From assembly GCF_025698545.1 (NCBI RefSeq), contig NC_068575.1, forward strand, positions 54,755,980 through 54,819,979: DNA of 64,000 nt. The letters run 5' to 3'. This stretch comes from Gossypium raimondii (Eukaryota; Streptophyta; Magnoliopsida; Malvales; Malvaceae). The position numbers and the translations under genes were made by a program. The notes under the pieces are model-generated. The model saw nothing but the letters and a program-made list of their open reading frames with translations. It did no database searches and was not told the origin of the DNA. Shown here piece by piece: positions 10,211-22,260 of this stretch. How positions within the stretch are numbered: position 1 is the stretch's first letter; every line of letters begins with the position of its first letter.

Positions 10211-12443
10211 CAAATAATATGGTTGGGGATAGAATGTTGGTATTGTAGGCGATGGGGAATATATTGGTGTTGTTGTCGGCAGTGGTGTGTAATATGGTCC
10301 TAGGGATGGAAGTGATGCAAAAAAAAAAAACCTGGAAAAGGTGTTGATGCATGATATGATGATGCATAATGTGATGCTTGTGTAAAAAAATGGGGTTAGT
10401 AAAAAGACTAAAAAGATATGAACCATACTGACCGAGAGGTGGTGCACTCATCAGTGCCTCATGTGGGGTAGGAGATGATGATGATGAACTCGACGCATGT
10501 ACTCTCGATCGCGGCCTTATGTAGGGTCGTCTTGGCTACGATGACATTGCCTACTCCTCTTTTCCTCCGACAATAGATATGGCTGACCATGAAGTCTAAA
10601 CCATGTCACGTAATTCGAAGAGGTCGCCAAATTCGTTCGAACAATTGGTTTGCGTGTAGGTATGGAATCATACCTATGTTCCCAAATGTAGATATATTTG
10701 GCATGAAATTTAAGCCAATCTTCATCGATTCTCTCCCTTAAGTCGATCTTATGAAGGTCATCAGGCTCTTAAGGTGATGATGGAATATTTTGTATAAACC
10801 TGAACTGGCGCATCACTCGATTAGATTTGTGCATCTCAACCATTGCAAAAAAAAAACTATCAATGGTACTTTAACATGCCAGATATTGTGATTTGTCAAA
10901 AATTCGATCATGGTGCATTTTTGAGTTCTCAAATCAAATTATGACATCCATTCAAATTATAGTATGAAATTATAAATTTTATTACGTGCCTGATATTAAA
11001 TTTAAAATCCTTACATAAATATTATATAATTGAAAAATTCAAAAGCTAACTTCCACTTCTGATCATTGATCTAATAATAGTTGGATACCTTTGAGCTTAT
11101 CCAATATACCCATATGACTAATGTCATTTTTCTACCTATTCAAATAATATATTATTTCAAATATATAATAATGAAAATAATATTATATAATTATATTACT
11201 AAATGAATTTTACCTTATTAAGAGTGAGAATTCGTAAAAGATGTTTACTCGGGACGTAAAAATGGCAGTCGGTACCATGCTCATAATTGAAGGAAGAGTA
11301 TGCAACCATCGATTTTAATTTCTTGTACTTCTGTTGCCCGACACATCTCTCGGTACAATGTCACCAACATAGCTGATCCCCAACTGAGTCGCCCCGCTTC
11401 TTTTAAGTCGACTAGTAGTAGCAACCACATTAAATGTATCAAATTTCAAGATTTATTTGACATTAAAAGGCCCCTAATTAACCTTAGTATGAATGTTCGC
11501 ACGTATTATTGTCTTTTGACGACACTAGCGGAGCTATTGATATATGAGAATTTGTCTTCTAACCATTTCATCTCTATTCGAATACCATTAAACTTGTCTA
11601 ACACATTGCCTAATAGTTGGTTGCAAAGTGCGCTCCAATCATCAACGCCTACTACCCCCGTAACGATTTCCCCATCAACCAGTAAATTGAGTTGTAATGC
11701 TATATCTTTGAGTGTAATTGTACACTCACCGCACGAAAGATGAAATGTGTGCATCTCGGTTCTCCATCTTTCCACCAAAGCGCTGATAAGTGCAGGGTTC
11801 AATTTAGTCCCCCGAGCATACGAGATACGTACAAGAATCTTGCCTCTTGCAAATGTTGTTCAATAACATGGGGTGCTATCGCACTTAAATTGTGTATATA
11901 CGTATCGATAATCCAATCTTAGGTCTGATTATATAATTATAAAAAATTATAAAATTAATAATGTTAACAACTTAATAATTATATTAGTTAAAATAACGCT
12001 GAAAATGTGTTTATCATCCAAACAAAAAGAGACATGGACATTTTAAAATTATAAAATAATAAAATTACGAAATATAAAATTAAGATAAGAAGAATTTGAG
12101 AGAAATTAAATGAAAAATTGAGAATAAAATAGTTGCGTGAATAGATGAATAAGGTTGAGAGAATTGATAGAATAAGATTTGAATACAAAAGGCAAAAAAT
12201 GAGTCGGGTATATATAGCAAATAGACTAGCCCTTAAGAAAAAATTCTAGCTGTTCAAAAAAATATGTTGGAAATTAGCCGTTGGATTTTTTTACCATTGC
12301 AAAAAGTTACTGTTTGATGAAAATACGTTTAATAGGATGCGCTTTTTTTCTTTCCCTAAAATCAATCTATTTCCCTAAATTTAAAAAAAAAACTTAAATC
12401 TCTAATTAATTTTTAAAATCCACATTTTTAGCTAATTAACCTG

Positions 12444-12452
12444 AGATTTGTT
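12444..12452. repeat. Right target-site duplication of the MULE
   Basis: AGATTTGTT, identical to 3061-3069. One base (12443) lies between it and the last base that pairs with the left TIR, so the terminus may be off by one. Confidence 0.75.
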
Positions 12453-13989
12453 AGTAAGAATTTCTGTAATATCTATGCATAAATTAAGATGTAAATTAAT
12501 TATTTAAAATATCAATAAATCAACTTTTAAAAAGATTCTGTATTCAACAAACTCGGCTTAAGTTATTTTAATTTCAACAAAACAATCAAATTTGGTGTTG
12601 AAATTTTTTTTTTGTATTTCACCTTCCAAAAACAAGAGTTACAGATTAATTCATTAGAATAGTTAAACGGATAGGACTGACTGCTATCTAGGTAGTTACT
12701 AGTTAGTCAAATGGTCAAGGTCTTTCATTTGTCTTTATAAAAAATAATTAATTTGGGGAAACAAAGTTCCAGGAAACTTCCCGGTTTAACTTGCTGCCAC
12801 TGCCGGTGATATCATAATTTATCCAGTCTCCCGAATCCACTGATAATGACATTGGTTTGGTCAATTTGATGGGATGGGATCACTTTTATGTTAATGCTTT
12901 GTTTAAATCTCACAAAGATGCTCCAGTCTGTACACTTTTTTTCTTCTTCTCTTTTTATTAGTTTAACATAATCATTTCACATAATTATTATTTCTTGTAT
13001 ATATAGATTTATTCATGATGATCTCTCTTTCTTGTATATATAGATTTATAAATTTTACAGTTAAACCTCAATTTCAATATTTCAAAATGAAATCATTATA
13101 ATTTATTTATTTAAATTTTAGGACTTAATCATTTTAATCACCTAAGCGTCAAAATTTAAACGAAGGTTAACTATACACACTACATCATGTTTGTACCTTC
13201 ATTTTGGTCACCCACCTTCTAAAGTCACTTCCATTTTGGCCACCTAAAAAAATATTTTTTTTAGGTATTGATTGAGGTAGAAAAACATCAAGGATTAAAA
13301 TGAAAGAACGGTAGTGACTAAATAATACACAAAAATTGTCAAATTTATACTTGTTTATCCCATTATTAAAAATTCTAATTCTTTTAATATTAAAATTTTA
13401 AATTCCAAACCATCAAAATAAATTAAATAAATTGTTTTTTTTTTTTGCTCGTTGATAATTGACCGAGCCATACACCCTCACATAATAAGCAACAAACGTA
13501 ATCGATATTATTCACAATTCAAGCATGACTTTACCACAAATATGACGGAGTGAAATTGTAATATAGTTATAAAATAAATTACTCACGAGGGTACTCCAAA
13601 AGTCATTTTCATTGGGGATTGGTAAGGAAAAATTTACTAATCGATGAGCACATTACTGGCCTACTCAACCCAAATGTCATTAATGCAAAGCAATTAAGAA
13701 ATGTATCAAATTAATCTTTGCCTAAAATGAAAACAATCTTTCTATAGCCTCTTTCTTGATTAGATTATGCAAGTGAATTAAGATGATGGTTAATTAATCT
13801 ATTAATTCCTCATGAAGTACTCACATGCCTTGATTCTATCAACTACTACTTTTAACTAGAAATCTCCTCTCAGTTTCATTCTAAGTTAAAACTTACTACC
13901 TAAGATCTCCTCTTGGTCTCACTTAGGTACATCATGTTTAATTGAAGTAGTGGCATAAGAAAGTGATTTTAGTGTGAGTTTTAATTATT
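12453..13989. other. AT-rich spacer, no gene seen
   Basis: No open frame resembling a protein and no structured repeat beyond homopolymer and AT runs. An approximate 50-bp duplication with TCTCCTCT(C/T)(A/G)GT(T/C)TCA(T/C)T lies near 13860-13925. Confidence 0.5.
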
Positions 13990-15727
13990 AATTTGATATG
14001 CTCACGAAGTAGAAAAAGAGAAGAAATGATGAAAGTGTTGGAGACAAAGTGAAGAATGAAAAGAATTAAAGCAAAAATAATAAAATTCTAGTAAAAGAGA
14101 GGTAAGTACACCAAGAATCTTACCTTACCAAATTAGAATTTATGTGTGAATTATATTCTCATTGTTAGATTGGTGTTCTCAAAATTTAATTACACATATG
14201 TATAGGAAAATGTTAATATTTATTATGAAATTATTGTAGGAAGAAGTGAATATATGAAATTAACTTCAACAACAAAGTGAATAAATTAAGTGTAGTGAAT
14301 TTATAGTAAAATGACTAAATTGAAAAGTGTAAAAATTTTAAGTGTGAAATAAAATATCATGATAAAGAGCTTAAATGAAATGCTAGTGAATTAATTAAAA
14401 GTGATATTTAAGAGAATTTCTAGTGATACTCAATTCCATATTTAAAAAGACCAAAATGTAAAATATACAAAAGTGACTAAGTGTACTAAGATTTTGAAAT
14501 AACATATTCAAGTGTAATTATATATAGAAGTGAAGTGAAATCTGAGTGAGGAGATGGTGATTGATGAAAATATATGTTAGTGGGGACTAAATTGAAAAGA
14601 TTGTAAAGTAAGTGAAATGAAATTTATGAAAATAATACTAGATAGAAAAGTGACCAAAAATTTGATGTGTAATAAAGTAGTGAAGTGTTTATGGTTGTAA
14701 GTTTCAATGCTAAGTGAGATTAAACCGACATGTTAGTGAATATTTAATTTTATGAAATTAAGGACTAAATTGCAAATATGTAAAAGTGATAGGTGAAACG
14801 TAACGATACTTTGATAGTGGATATGAAGTATTATGAGTCAATGTGTTATATATTTCATGTGTCAAAGGAATATTAGTATAATGTTTATTGAATTTTTATA
14901 ATAAGGACTAAATTGAAAAGATTTCAAAAGTATGTAAGTTTAATTTTGAAATTTAAAATTAAATTTGATTATGTTATATTGGCCCATGTAGACAATATAT
15001 GACGTAGTATGATATAGATCACATGCCATTAGGAAACATTTAGCGCACTCTTTATTTTGTTAATGCACTTCGGTGCCACTATGTTCTGTTATTGCATTTC
15101 AGTGCATCTCTGTATTAATTTTGTATATCCTTTATGTTCAATTAAGTTTACATCGGGCTTCAGTGATAAGATAATTAAGGATAAAAGAAAAGTGAAATGG
15201 TTAATATGAATATGGTTTATAATTTATAGAAAGATAAGTAATAGTTTTGGAAACTCTATTGAAAATGTTATCTAAGTTTAATTATCACACTATTGATTAG
15301 TGGTTGTATATTTAATTTTTCTCAAGTTAAAGTAAGATTCAAAAATTTTTTTGTACTTACTAAGATTTCACACTTCACATATTTTCAAATGCGTAGATAA
15401 AGGATCGATAATAAATTTTTATCGAGGATTTGATCTCAGCACATCTCATCACATCTCAAAGTTTGAAAGTGAGTATGATACAGATTATTTGAAATTATAT
15501 GTCACATGTACATAAGTGTTTGAGATATGTTATAAAGGGGTTTTAGTGAAAAATACTTACAGAGGTTAAAACATAAATGATGTTCGAAAATGACCCGAGA
15601 AACCTAAATTGAGTTCAATAAGTATGAAATGAAGTGACAATAGTAGCTTGGATAATTATGTCTCTCAATGTCAAATGTGATACTCGTTGCTTGGGTTATC
15701 AATTTAATCAGGGTAAGGGATGTTACA
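13990..15727 (+). mobile_element. Probable degenerate LTR tail
   Basis: Ends GGGTAAGGGATGTTACA at 15711-15727, the same kind of ending as the gypsy LTRs in this window. It contains several (A)GGACTAAATTG(A/C)AAA stretches (near 14585, 14762, 14905), a common feature of these LTRs, and a short duplicated motif GCA(C/T)TTC(G/A)GTGC near 15064-15105. No matching TGTAAC start or target duplication could be fixed, so the left edge is a guess; TGTAATATAG at 13558 is one candidate. Confidence 0.4.
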
Positions 15728-16659
15728 GTGAAGCTTGGTTGGGTAGGAAGTGATGATGAAGTAGCTCGAGAAATGAGGCTTCTAATAAACAACTCTTGAC
15801 ATTGTAACATGATGTATTATTGTGCACAAGAAGTTGCGTACATGTATCATTTGCAAGCACAATAAAGCATTTAGCTTTAATATTTGGTTGAACTCACAAT
15901 GTTAGTCTCTTCCAAATCTCTCTATTTTTGTTTATAACTTTATCATCTTTCCCTAGTTGTTAAAATGAAGTGAAGGACAATGGTTTCTTGTTAGAATGCA
16001 TTAAAAAGTCATTACCCTAGCTTGATTTTTATTTCTTTCTTCTTTCAGATCATATCACATGACTCCGTATCCATAATGATTTTTAGAATGTAGTAATGAA
16101 CATAAATTTGATGGATGAGATTCAAATGCTATTAGCATTTTTAAAACAAGAGAAAGACCGTGAAAAAGGATGAGTCTTTAAATAAAGCCATTTTTAAAAT
16201 CAATAAATATAGTAATTAATTATACATGAAAAGTAAATCTTGAAAAAAGAATTCAAAATGCCAAGCTATAGAAATATATGTATTGCAAGAAAGAAAGAAT
16301 ATATAAGGATTTTAGATGAAAACTAAACAAAGCAAATGAGGTTGTGACATATGAAGTTTTCAAAAAAGAGAAAGGTTCATGGCAGAAGTCAGCTTCTTTT
16401 GGCTTCTTTTACTAAAAATTAATCGAAAAATCTTGTCAATTTTTTTGACTTTATTCATGATCATCTTCCTTTTTAAGATAAAGAAAACCCTTTCGTGGTG
16501 GTCCTTGGGGTTTTGCAGTTTAGGTTTAAAGATAAATTAAATAATAATTAAAGAAGTCAGGTCTTTTGAATATATTATATATTTTTAAAGGAAATCAATC
16601 AAATTAAAGAATAAAGAAAGGGGTGCTGGTTAGGATTTTGTGGCTATTCAAAATAAATT
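15728..16659. other. Spacer, no gene seen
   Basis: AT-rich sequence between the LTR-like tail and the ORMDL fragment. No protein similarity or clear repeat recognised. Confidence 0.5.
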
Positions 16660-16665
16660 TTGAGG

Positions 16666-16915
16666 TTGTATGTGAATGCGGAGTCACCGGTGAATCTGAA
16701 TCGTAACACGGATTGGTTTATGTACCCTGAAGTGTGGACTATTTATATTATAATCCTCTTCTTTACTTGGCTCATTGTTCTTTCCGTCTTCGGTTGTTCT
16801 CCTGGCATGGCTTGGACCATCATCAACCTCTCTCATTTCCTCGTACCATTCCTATTTATTATTTAATAAATAAAACCCAATGGAAAGGAATCAAGCAGCA
16901 TGCTTCGACTCGGTT
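16666..16915 (+). pseudogene. ORM: ORMDL (ORM1-like) N-terminal fragment, start codon lost
   Basis: ORMDL proteins sit in the ER membrane and restrain serine palmitoyltransferase in sphingolipid synthesis. The frame reads LYVNAESPVNLNRNTDWFMY, then PEVW, a hydrophobic helix (IIILFFTWLIVLSVFG) and CSPGMAWTIINLSHF. These are hallmarks of the ORMDL N terminus (usual form M-Y-V ... DLNRNTEWF, then GCSPGMAWT). The codon where the family has its ATG is TTG here (16666-16668). After HF the frame decays to tandem TAA stops at 16864; a weak TQWKG stretch near 16878-16892 in the next frame may be the former HWKKG motif. The remaining two-thirds (WWEQIDNGKQLT and on) was not found nearby. It is most likely a truncated gene copy. 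Confidence 0.75.
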
Positions 16916-19900
16916 TTTTATTTTTTATTTTAGTTTTCTTGCTGGGTCCTATCTTCGCTCTTCATTTAACCCGCTCTGCTCTGCAATTCTTAACTAAAAG
17001 GTTTTCAATGGCTTAAGCCTGAAGGCTTGTATACGTATCAGGCTTTGATTTATATAACATTGGATTTGGGCCCTGCTCTGAGACAAAGGATTGGTTAGGC
17101 TTTGTCCTTCGGTTCTAGTGCATCCAAATTCCAAATCTTGCTAAATTTTTTTATTTTCGCTGTTTTTACTTTAAACAAATATTTACATTTTTTTTATTTT
17201 TCATATCCGGTTACGGTTGATGTTCAGAGTTTATGGTTGTTGAAAATATACTACTGCAAAACAAAATCGTTAGCACTGATTGAAAAACAAATCAAGCGTA
17301 AATAAAGAAAAGAATCATTGTGCCGTGAAAAGACCATTGCCTTAGAAGCAAATTCGTCCTGATCGATGTAATCGTGCAGTGGACTTCACTCCCCAAGTTT
17401 AACACAAGATTTTAATATTCGTACGCCCGAATAAGGAAGGTGAAACTCAATTGGTATTACTCTTCCCTAAAGAATCGAGAAATAAGATAAAAACGAAGCT
17501 TTTAAAGCTAGTTGAAAAACTTGTCCGGAAAAACCACACTAGGTTCAATTCCCAAGGAAGGGCGGAGGGGTCACAGACGGTCCCACTTAAAATTTAATCT
17601 CCTAAATAAGATTTTTCTCTAATGTAATTTTAGTAAAATACCAAAGTATTAGAGAAAAAAGAATGAGAGAAGCTCTAGTTTGTTGCTATATAAATATGAA
17701 AGATGGACTGCTATATATATTATTATTTGGAGGGTAAAATACGTAGGAGCAAGATAGTAAAATTGTAGCATCAGTTTGAAATTGACCCACTATTTTTGCA
17801 ACAGTAAAAATGTTAGAGGATTTTATATAACTAAAATTCTGAAAATAAAATATATATTTGTTATAAAATTTATCAAAATAAAAACCATAAACAATACATG
17901 TTAACATGGAGAAGGTTGAGTGATAGCATTAGCACATTAAACCTTTTATTCCAATTACTTAATAAGATAATAAAGAAGACTATAAAAATCCTTTTAGTAG
18001 CTTTTACTCAACCAATGTCGTATACACTCACTTTACATTATATTACTAATATTATGGCTGCCTAAGGTTCGAATCTATATCTTTTTTTGAAATGCAATGT
18101 ACATTATCATTATACCTAACAACTTGTTGATTAAATATTCATATTTTAATGCATCCATAAAGTGTAAATTAATTATTGTCCCGAACAATATAATACAAAT
18201 AGCAGTGAAATATAGTCACATCTTCATTATATATCCTTGGCCAGCCATGTGAAGGTCATTACAACTTGTTGAATGGTGGAGCTAACATGAATTGATCCAA
18301 TCATTCTGGTCTTGGGGGTATCTTCGTTGTTGCATGGTGTTAACAGATCACGTTTACTAGCTTCACCACTACATGGTTTCTTACAAAAATCATTAGGTTT
18401 TTAGTATAAGAGTAGATTCCTAGTCATTTCAATGCCTCCCAATCTTTGGGACAAATTCACTACAGCAAATTTCTACTACTGTCTGAAAACTGCAAATTGA
18501 CGTTGACATTGACGTCCTGGAGATAACATCAAAGTAGGAACAGTTCAATATGCAGTAACACTCAAACACAATCATTATATTTGGACAAACTGATCGAATA
18601 AATAAAATGAAAATCATGATCATTTGGACTAACACCATCCACTAGAGATGACCTTCATGCATAGAAGCATTTCAATTAAGTGGATGACATGAATTTGATC
18701 CTTATTCCCTACCAAAAAGTACGCAATAATACGTCATTGAAGAGGAGGTGTAGTAGGGCAATATATAATATAATGTAATATAATATAATATGACCACTTG
18801 TTGTAAGCTTGCAGGCCATGCTTTGAAATGGCAGTGATCTCATGCAGGGTCCAACAACAGTTGATTAGTGGTTTGGACTTTGGCCGTTGATTAGACGTGA
18901 GACATCTAGTCTTTAAAGGAACAAATAAATTCAAGGAGAGAATATGGTTCAAGTAACTCAAAACTCTTATAGCCACAAGATGGGATAATTCTGATATTTA
19001 ATTGGATGGCTTCATTGTTTTTTGGCTAAGAAAGCAGAGCATTTGGCATCTGGAATTTTCAAGACATTTGTTGGGGGCATAACATAAAAGGGGTAAAGCA
19101 TACATATCGTATAGCAATATTTTTAACCAATGGGTTAGCTTACTTGCTTTTGCCCTACTATATTATTGAAGAATTATTATGAGAGATAGAGTATGTTTAA
19201 ATTTTTTTTTAAAGTTATTTTCAAATTTGGTGGGCAATAGGATGTTATTATTATCAATTACATTATTTTGATGAAAGGAATATTGCTATTGTGTGAAAGT
19301 GGATTTTGGCAATTGGCATGGGACAGGCAGCATCAAACATGGAAAATAAATATAATTATAACGATCGAATAATTATGTGGTAGTGTGAAAAAAAATGGCC
19401 TTCACTTAAGCACCAATCAAATATAAAATTAAACTTTCAACATATTTAAATAAAAACTATAATTAAAATATTTATAATTTTCAATACTTATTTTTTTATT
19501 CATCAAACAATATTTATGTGAGTATATTTATATTTGGAGTCTTTTCAAAAAACAATTTGCAATTATATTAATACATATGAATACAATTAGAATAAATAAT
19601 TACAAATAATTAAACTAATATAATTAAGAACAACACTCAATTTAAAATCTCAAAATTTTTAAAAATTAACTTAAAATTTTATTTAAATATTATTTCTCTC
19701 GTAATTATTTTCAAACTAAGATTGTTTGGGGATTATTTATTATAATTTTTTAAAGATACCTCGACACTTACTATGTTGAAATCTTTCATTTCTTACTAGA
19801 ACTAAAAGAATTTAAAATCTCATTATTAGGTGATGATGATATGACCCTGCAATGTAGTCGAAACCATTATCTTATCATTTGGTAATGATGAAATAACCTT

Positions 19901-20384
19901 TCAAGGACCTGAACACTTACTAGTGTCATGGTCATGTTAATATTTTACAAGATTCCTCCAAGAACTTTATAATTGCACTGCTATATATTTAACTTTAATT
20001 AGGACACTCATGAGTGTCAATGTCATGTTTCTTATTTTGTTTATTTCCCTTCCATTAACTCTTGTATATGTGTTCCAAAAACTACGCAGCAAGTATTTGC
20101 ATCTCAAAACACCTTAAACCCATTCCAATTATTCTCAAAATTTATTACAATTCATTTTATCATGAAGGTTTTTTTATTTTTTATAAAGTTAGTGTTATTA
20201 AAATTCTCATAAGTAGTTAAAAGTTATTAATTTTTATATGTTTGTAAATTAAAATTTCTTGATAACATATCTATAGGTGTTTTATTTCTTCTAGTTTTAT
20301 GTTATTGATGTTGTTACTATTTGTTGAATATGTTATATGTTATTTTTCTATTGTAATAGTGGGTAAAAGTAGTATAGTACCCAT
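16916..20384. other. AT-rich spacer, no gene seen
   Basis: Short open frames here lack codon bias or recognisable motifs. A TAATA microsatellite lies near 18760-18795. The segment 17330-17600 is less AT-rich than its surroundings and contains a tRNA B-box-like GGTTCAATTCC (about 17542), but no tRNA fold could be drawn. Confidence 0.5.
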
Positions 20385-20389
20385 TAGAT

Positions 20390-21012
20390 TGTTGGAACAT
20401 TTTCAAATATTTATAGTATCCCAATAACTATAAATGAATGGGTGTAATTAATCAAAAGATAAATCTTTTGGTCATTGGTCAAAAGTTATATCATTTGATT
20501 TTTAAAAAGAATTATAATTATTCAAAAAATATTATTTGAATAGTTACAAAATTAAATGAATAATTATTATTATATATTTATTCATAAAGACACCTATTGA
20601 AAGATGTCTCTATGAAGAGACAAGAAAATTCCTATAAATAGGAATGGGTTTTCATTTGGAAATATATCAACAAATTCTAATATTATTTCTTCTCTTCCTT
20701 CATTTTCTAATATTATTAGATTATTCTATAAAGTATTACTACGAAATCCTTTGTAGAAATTGAGTTTTGTTACACATTACTCGATGCATAGTGGACTATT
20801 CTCAATGCAAAAAAGCAAATAGTCATTGGCTTCATTGTATCCTCGAGGTTAATTTGCTTGGAACTCATTTGCACATGAAGATAAGTGGAGCGAATATAAC
20901 CTTAAAGATAGTGGCTTGATACACGCCTTGGAGCCTTGTCCTATTTCTTCTTTTTCTTTTCGAGTTCCGATCGTGTGTTCGAGATTTTCCTTACCGGAAT
21001 TTTGTAATAACA
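20390..21012 (+). mobile_element. Solo LTR, probably Ty1/copia type (623 bp)
   Basis: Begins TGTTGGAACATTTTC and ends TTTGTAATAACA. TAGAT is present immediately before (20385-20389) and after (21013-21017), a perfect 5-bp target duplication. TATAAATA at 20633-20640, in the context CCTATAAATAGGAATGGG, is a well-formed LTR promoter. The short length and TGTTGGAA start suit copia rather than gypsy LTRs. No primer-binding site or coding region follows, so it is a solo LTR. The intact duplication and clean ends suggest it is not very old. Confidence 0.85.
20633..20640 (+). promoter_or_regulatory. TATA box of the copia-like LTR
   Basis: TATAAATA, about 240 bp into the LTR, where the U3/R border is expected; a T-rich stretch follows. 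Confidence 0.6.
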
Positions 21013-21405
21013 TAGATTATTCTTCAGGTTGTATTTTGACCACTTTACTAAAAAATATAAGCAAAATGATCATTGTACATTTCGTATGGAGCAAAATGAA
21101 AATGGTCCATCTATTAATATTGTTTTTTATATATTTCTTCTATTAAGTGTTGATGTGACATCATAATAGGTAGCTAACACATTCTTATAGAGAAAATACA
21201 ATGAGAACTAATGGTCATGGCTCAAGATGGTAACTGAAACATATTACCACTAATTGCTTCTATCATAGTTTTGGTGAGTTGCCTAACCAATAGGTGAACC
21301 CAACCACTTGTATATAGTACGTTTTGTATTCAACACATCGCACACAATATCATGAATGAGTATTGTAATAAAGAATTGTACAAATACCAACAAGTAGTTG
21401 GAAGA

Positions 21406-21427
21406 AGCGGAAGCGGAAGCGGAAGCG
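21406..21427. repeat. GGAAGC hexanucleotide microsatellite
   Basis: Three to four copies of GGAAGC in an otherwise AT-rich spacer. Confidence 0.7.
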
Positions 21428-21679
21428 AATTTCTTTCTTAGGCATTTGGATGATCAACTTCAAATTTTGGACTCAATATTATTGAAAGGATTTTGCCTGA
21501 ATACCATTCCTGATCCAAACAGGATTATACTTAAACTATAAAAAAGATGAGGACACTTGTAATTATACTAAAAACTAAAAGAATTGTGCCGATAAAATTT
21601 AAACTTATGTATGTAACCTTAATATAAAAAAAAATTTCTTATACATATTGTTGGTTTTATTCAATTATTAAATATTTTG

Positions 21680-22260
21680 AGGTTGAACAAGGGATGAGCT
21701 TAGGACACCTCGATTTCATGATAAATTGATACTTATATGTGTAGCACATGATGCTGCGGGAGGTTGGCATGAAAACATCCTGATGGAGCAGTAGGTGTAG
21801 TCATATGATAAAGAGCAACACTATGATCGTATGACAACAAACCTTACAGAATGTGTTAATGTGGTGTTGAAGTCCACTCATATCATTTGTCCATTATCAC
21901 ATTAGTTGAATCGACATAGTACAAGTTTAATATTGGACTTTTTGTCAAAAGAAAGAAGAATCAAGTTGACATGATAGAAGCAAAACATATTTTCTACGAA
22001 AGGCAAAAAATCACTGTCAATTATAGGGCAGTTAACTCTAATCGTGTAATTAATTTTTCCATTCGAATTACACACACATTTAGGGTTAAAAAATTTGTTG
22101 GTCTAGTCTAAAGAGTGACACCGGGGTTTATATAGAATCGATTATGATAATGGGTGGTGTAATTGTGACCATATTTAAGTAAAAAGATACTCATATTCAC
22201 ATGTGATTATTGCATGTAATAAATAAATATCTATCGTATAAAATACGTGAATAATATTTC
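21680..22260 (+). pseudogene. Fragment of a second MULE transposase
   Basis: A frame near 21810-21910 reads SYDKEQHYDRMTTNLTECVN, then VVLKSTHIICPLSH and a stop. This matches the stretch of MULE transposases between the DDE core and the zinc finger, and parallels SYDGGLRYEHMIMNLAECIN at 5308-5370 of the complete element. Further on, NGWCNCDHI ... SHVIIAC near 22150-22220 matches the SWIM zinc finger (CxC..CxH) of the same family. Many stops separate the pieces. No TIRs were found for this copy. Confidence 0.6.

Larger units (their letters stand above)
6650..11930 (-). pseudogene. Plant mobile domain (PMD) gene of the MULE, decayed and split by a solo LTR
   Basis: Product related to the PMD proteins often annotated 'serine/threonine-protein phosphatase 7 long form' and to MAIN/MAIL1. 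Order on the minus strand: a start region near 11930-11815 ([20 protein letters not shown], then a one-base frameshift); the core 11802-11509 ([37 protein letters not shown], then a stop); further fragments to about 11235 (LYREMCRATE, YRLPFLRPE); a middle part 10860-10560 (RVMRQFRFIQNIPSSP, YDSIPTRKPIV, WFRLHGQPYLLSEEKR); a Pro/Ser/Tyr-rich tail 10450-10211 that resumes at 6926; then an acidic run (EDEDENEEDEE) and a basic LPRN end near 6680. A TATATATA box at 12209-12216 is correctly placed as a promoter. The host role is unknown; several stops rule out a full product. Confidence 0.85.
3070..12442. mobile_element. Complete Mutator-like element (MULE) with PMD cargo, inactive
   Basis: Left TIR (3070-3198) starts GGGTTAAATAGCTGAAAA. 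The reverse complement of the right end (12319-12442) starts AGGTTAATTAGCTAAAAA. The two stay alignable for about 125 bp, including the stretches GTTAATT, GATTTA and AAATTTAG. The 9-mer AGATTTGTT lies directly outside the left end (3061-3069) and again at 12444-12452, one base beyond the right end as drawn. That length suits a Mutator target duplication. Inside are a decayed transposase on plus (about 3724-6030) and a decayed PMD gene on minus (about 6650-11930), tail to tail. After removing the later 3282-bp LTR insertion and its duplicated site, the element would be about 6.1 kb. Stops and frameshifts in both genes make it non-autonomous. Confidence 0.85.

Noticed and set aside
11300..11743. 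147-codon plus-strand open frame
   Set aside because: It is the antisense shadow of the decayed PMD gene, whose minus-strand reading shows clear motifs.
13551..15732. A full LTR from 13558 to 15727 with GTGAA as target duplication
   Set aside because: GTGAA does occur on both sides, but on the left two extra bases separate it from TGTAAT, and the first 400 bases do not look like an LTR; only the tail is called.
17535..17560. tRNA B-box-like GGTTCAATTCC
   Set aside because: No acceptor stem, anticodon arm or A box at the right distance.
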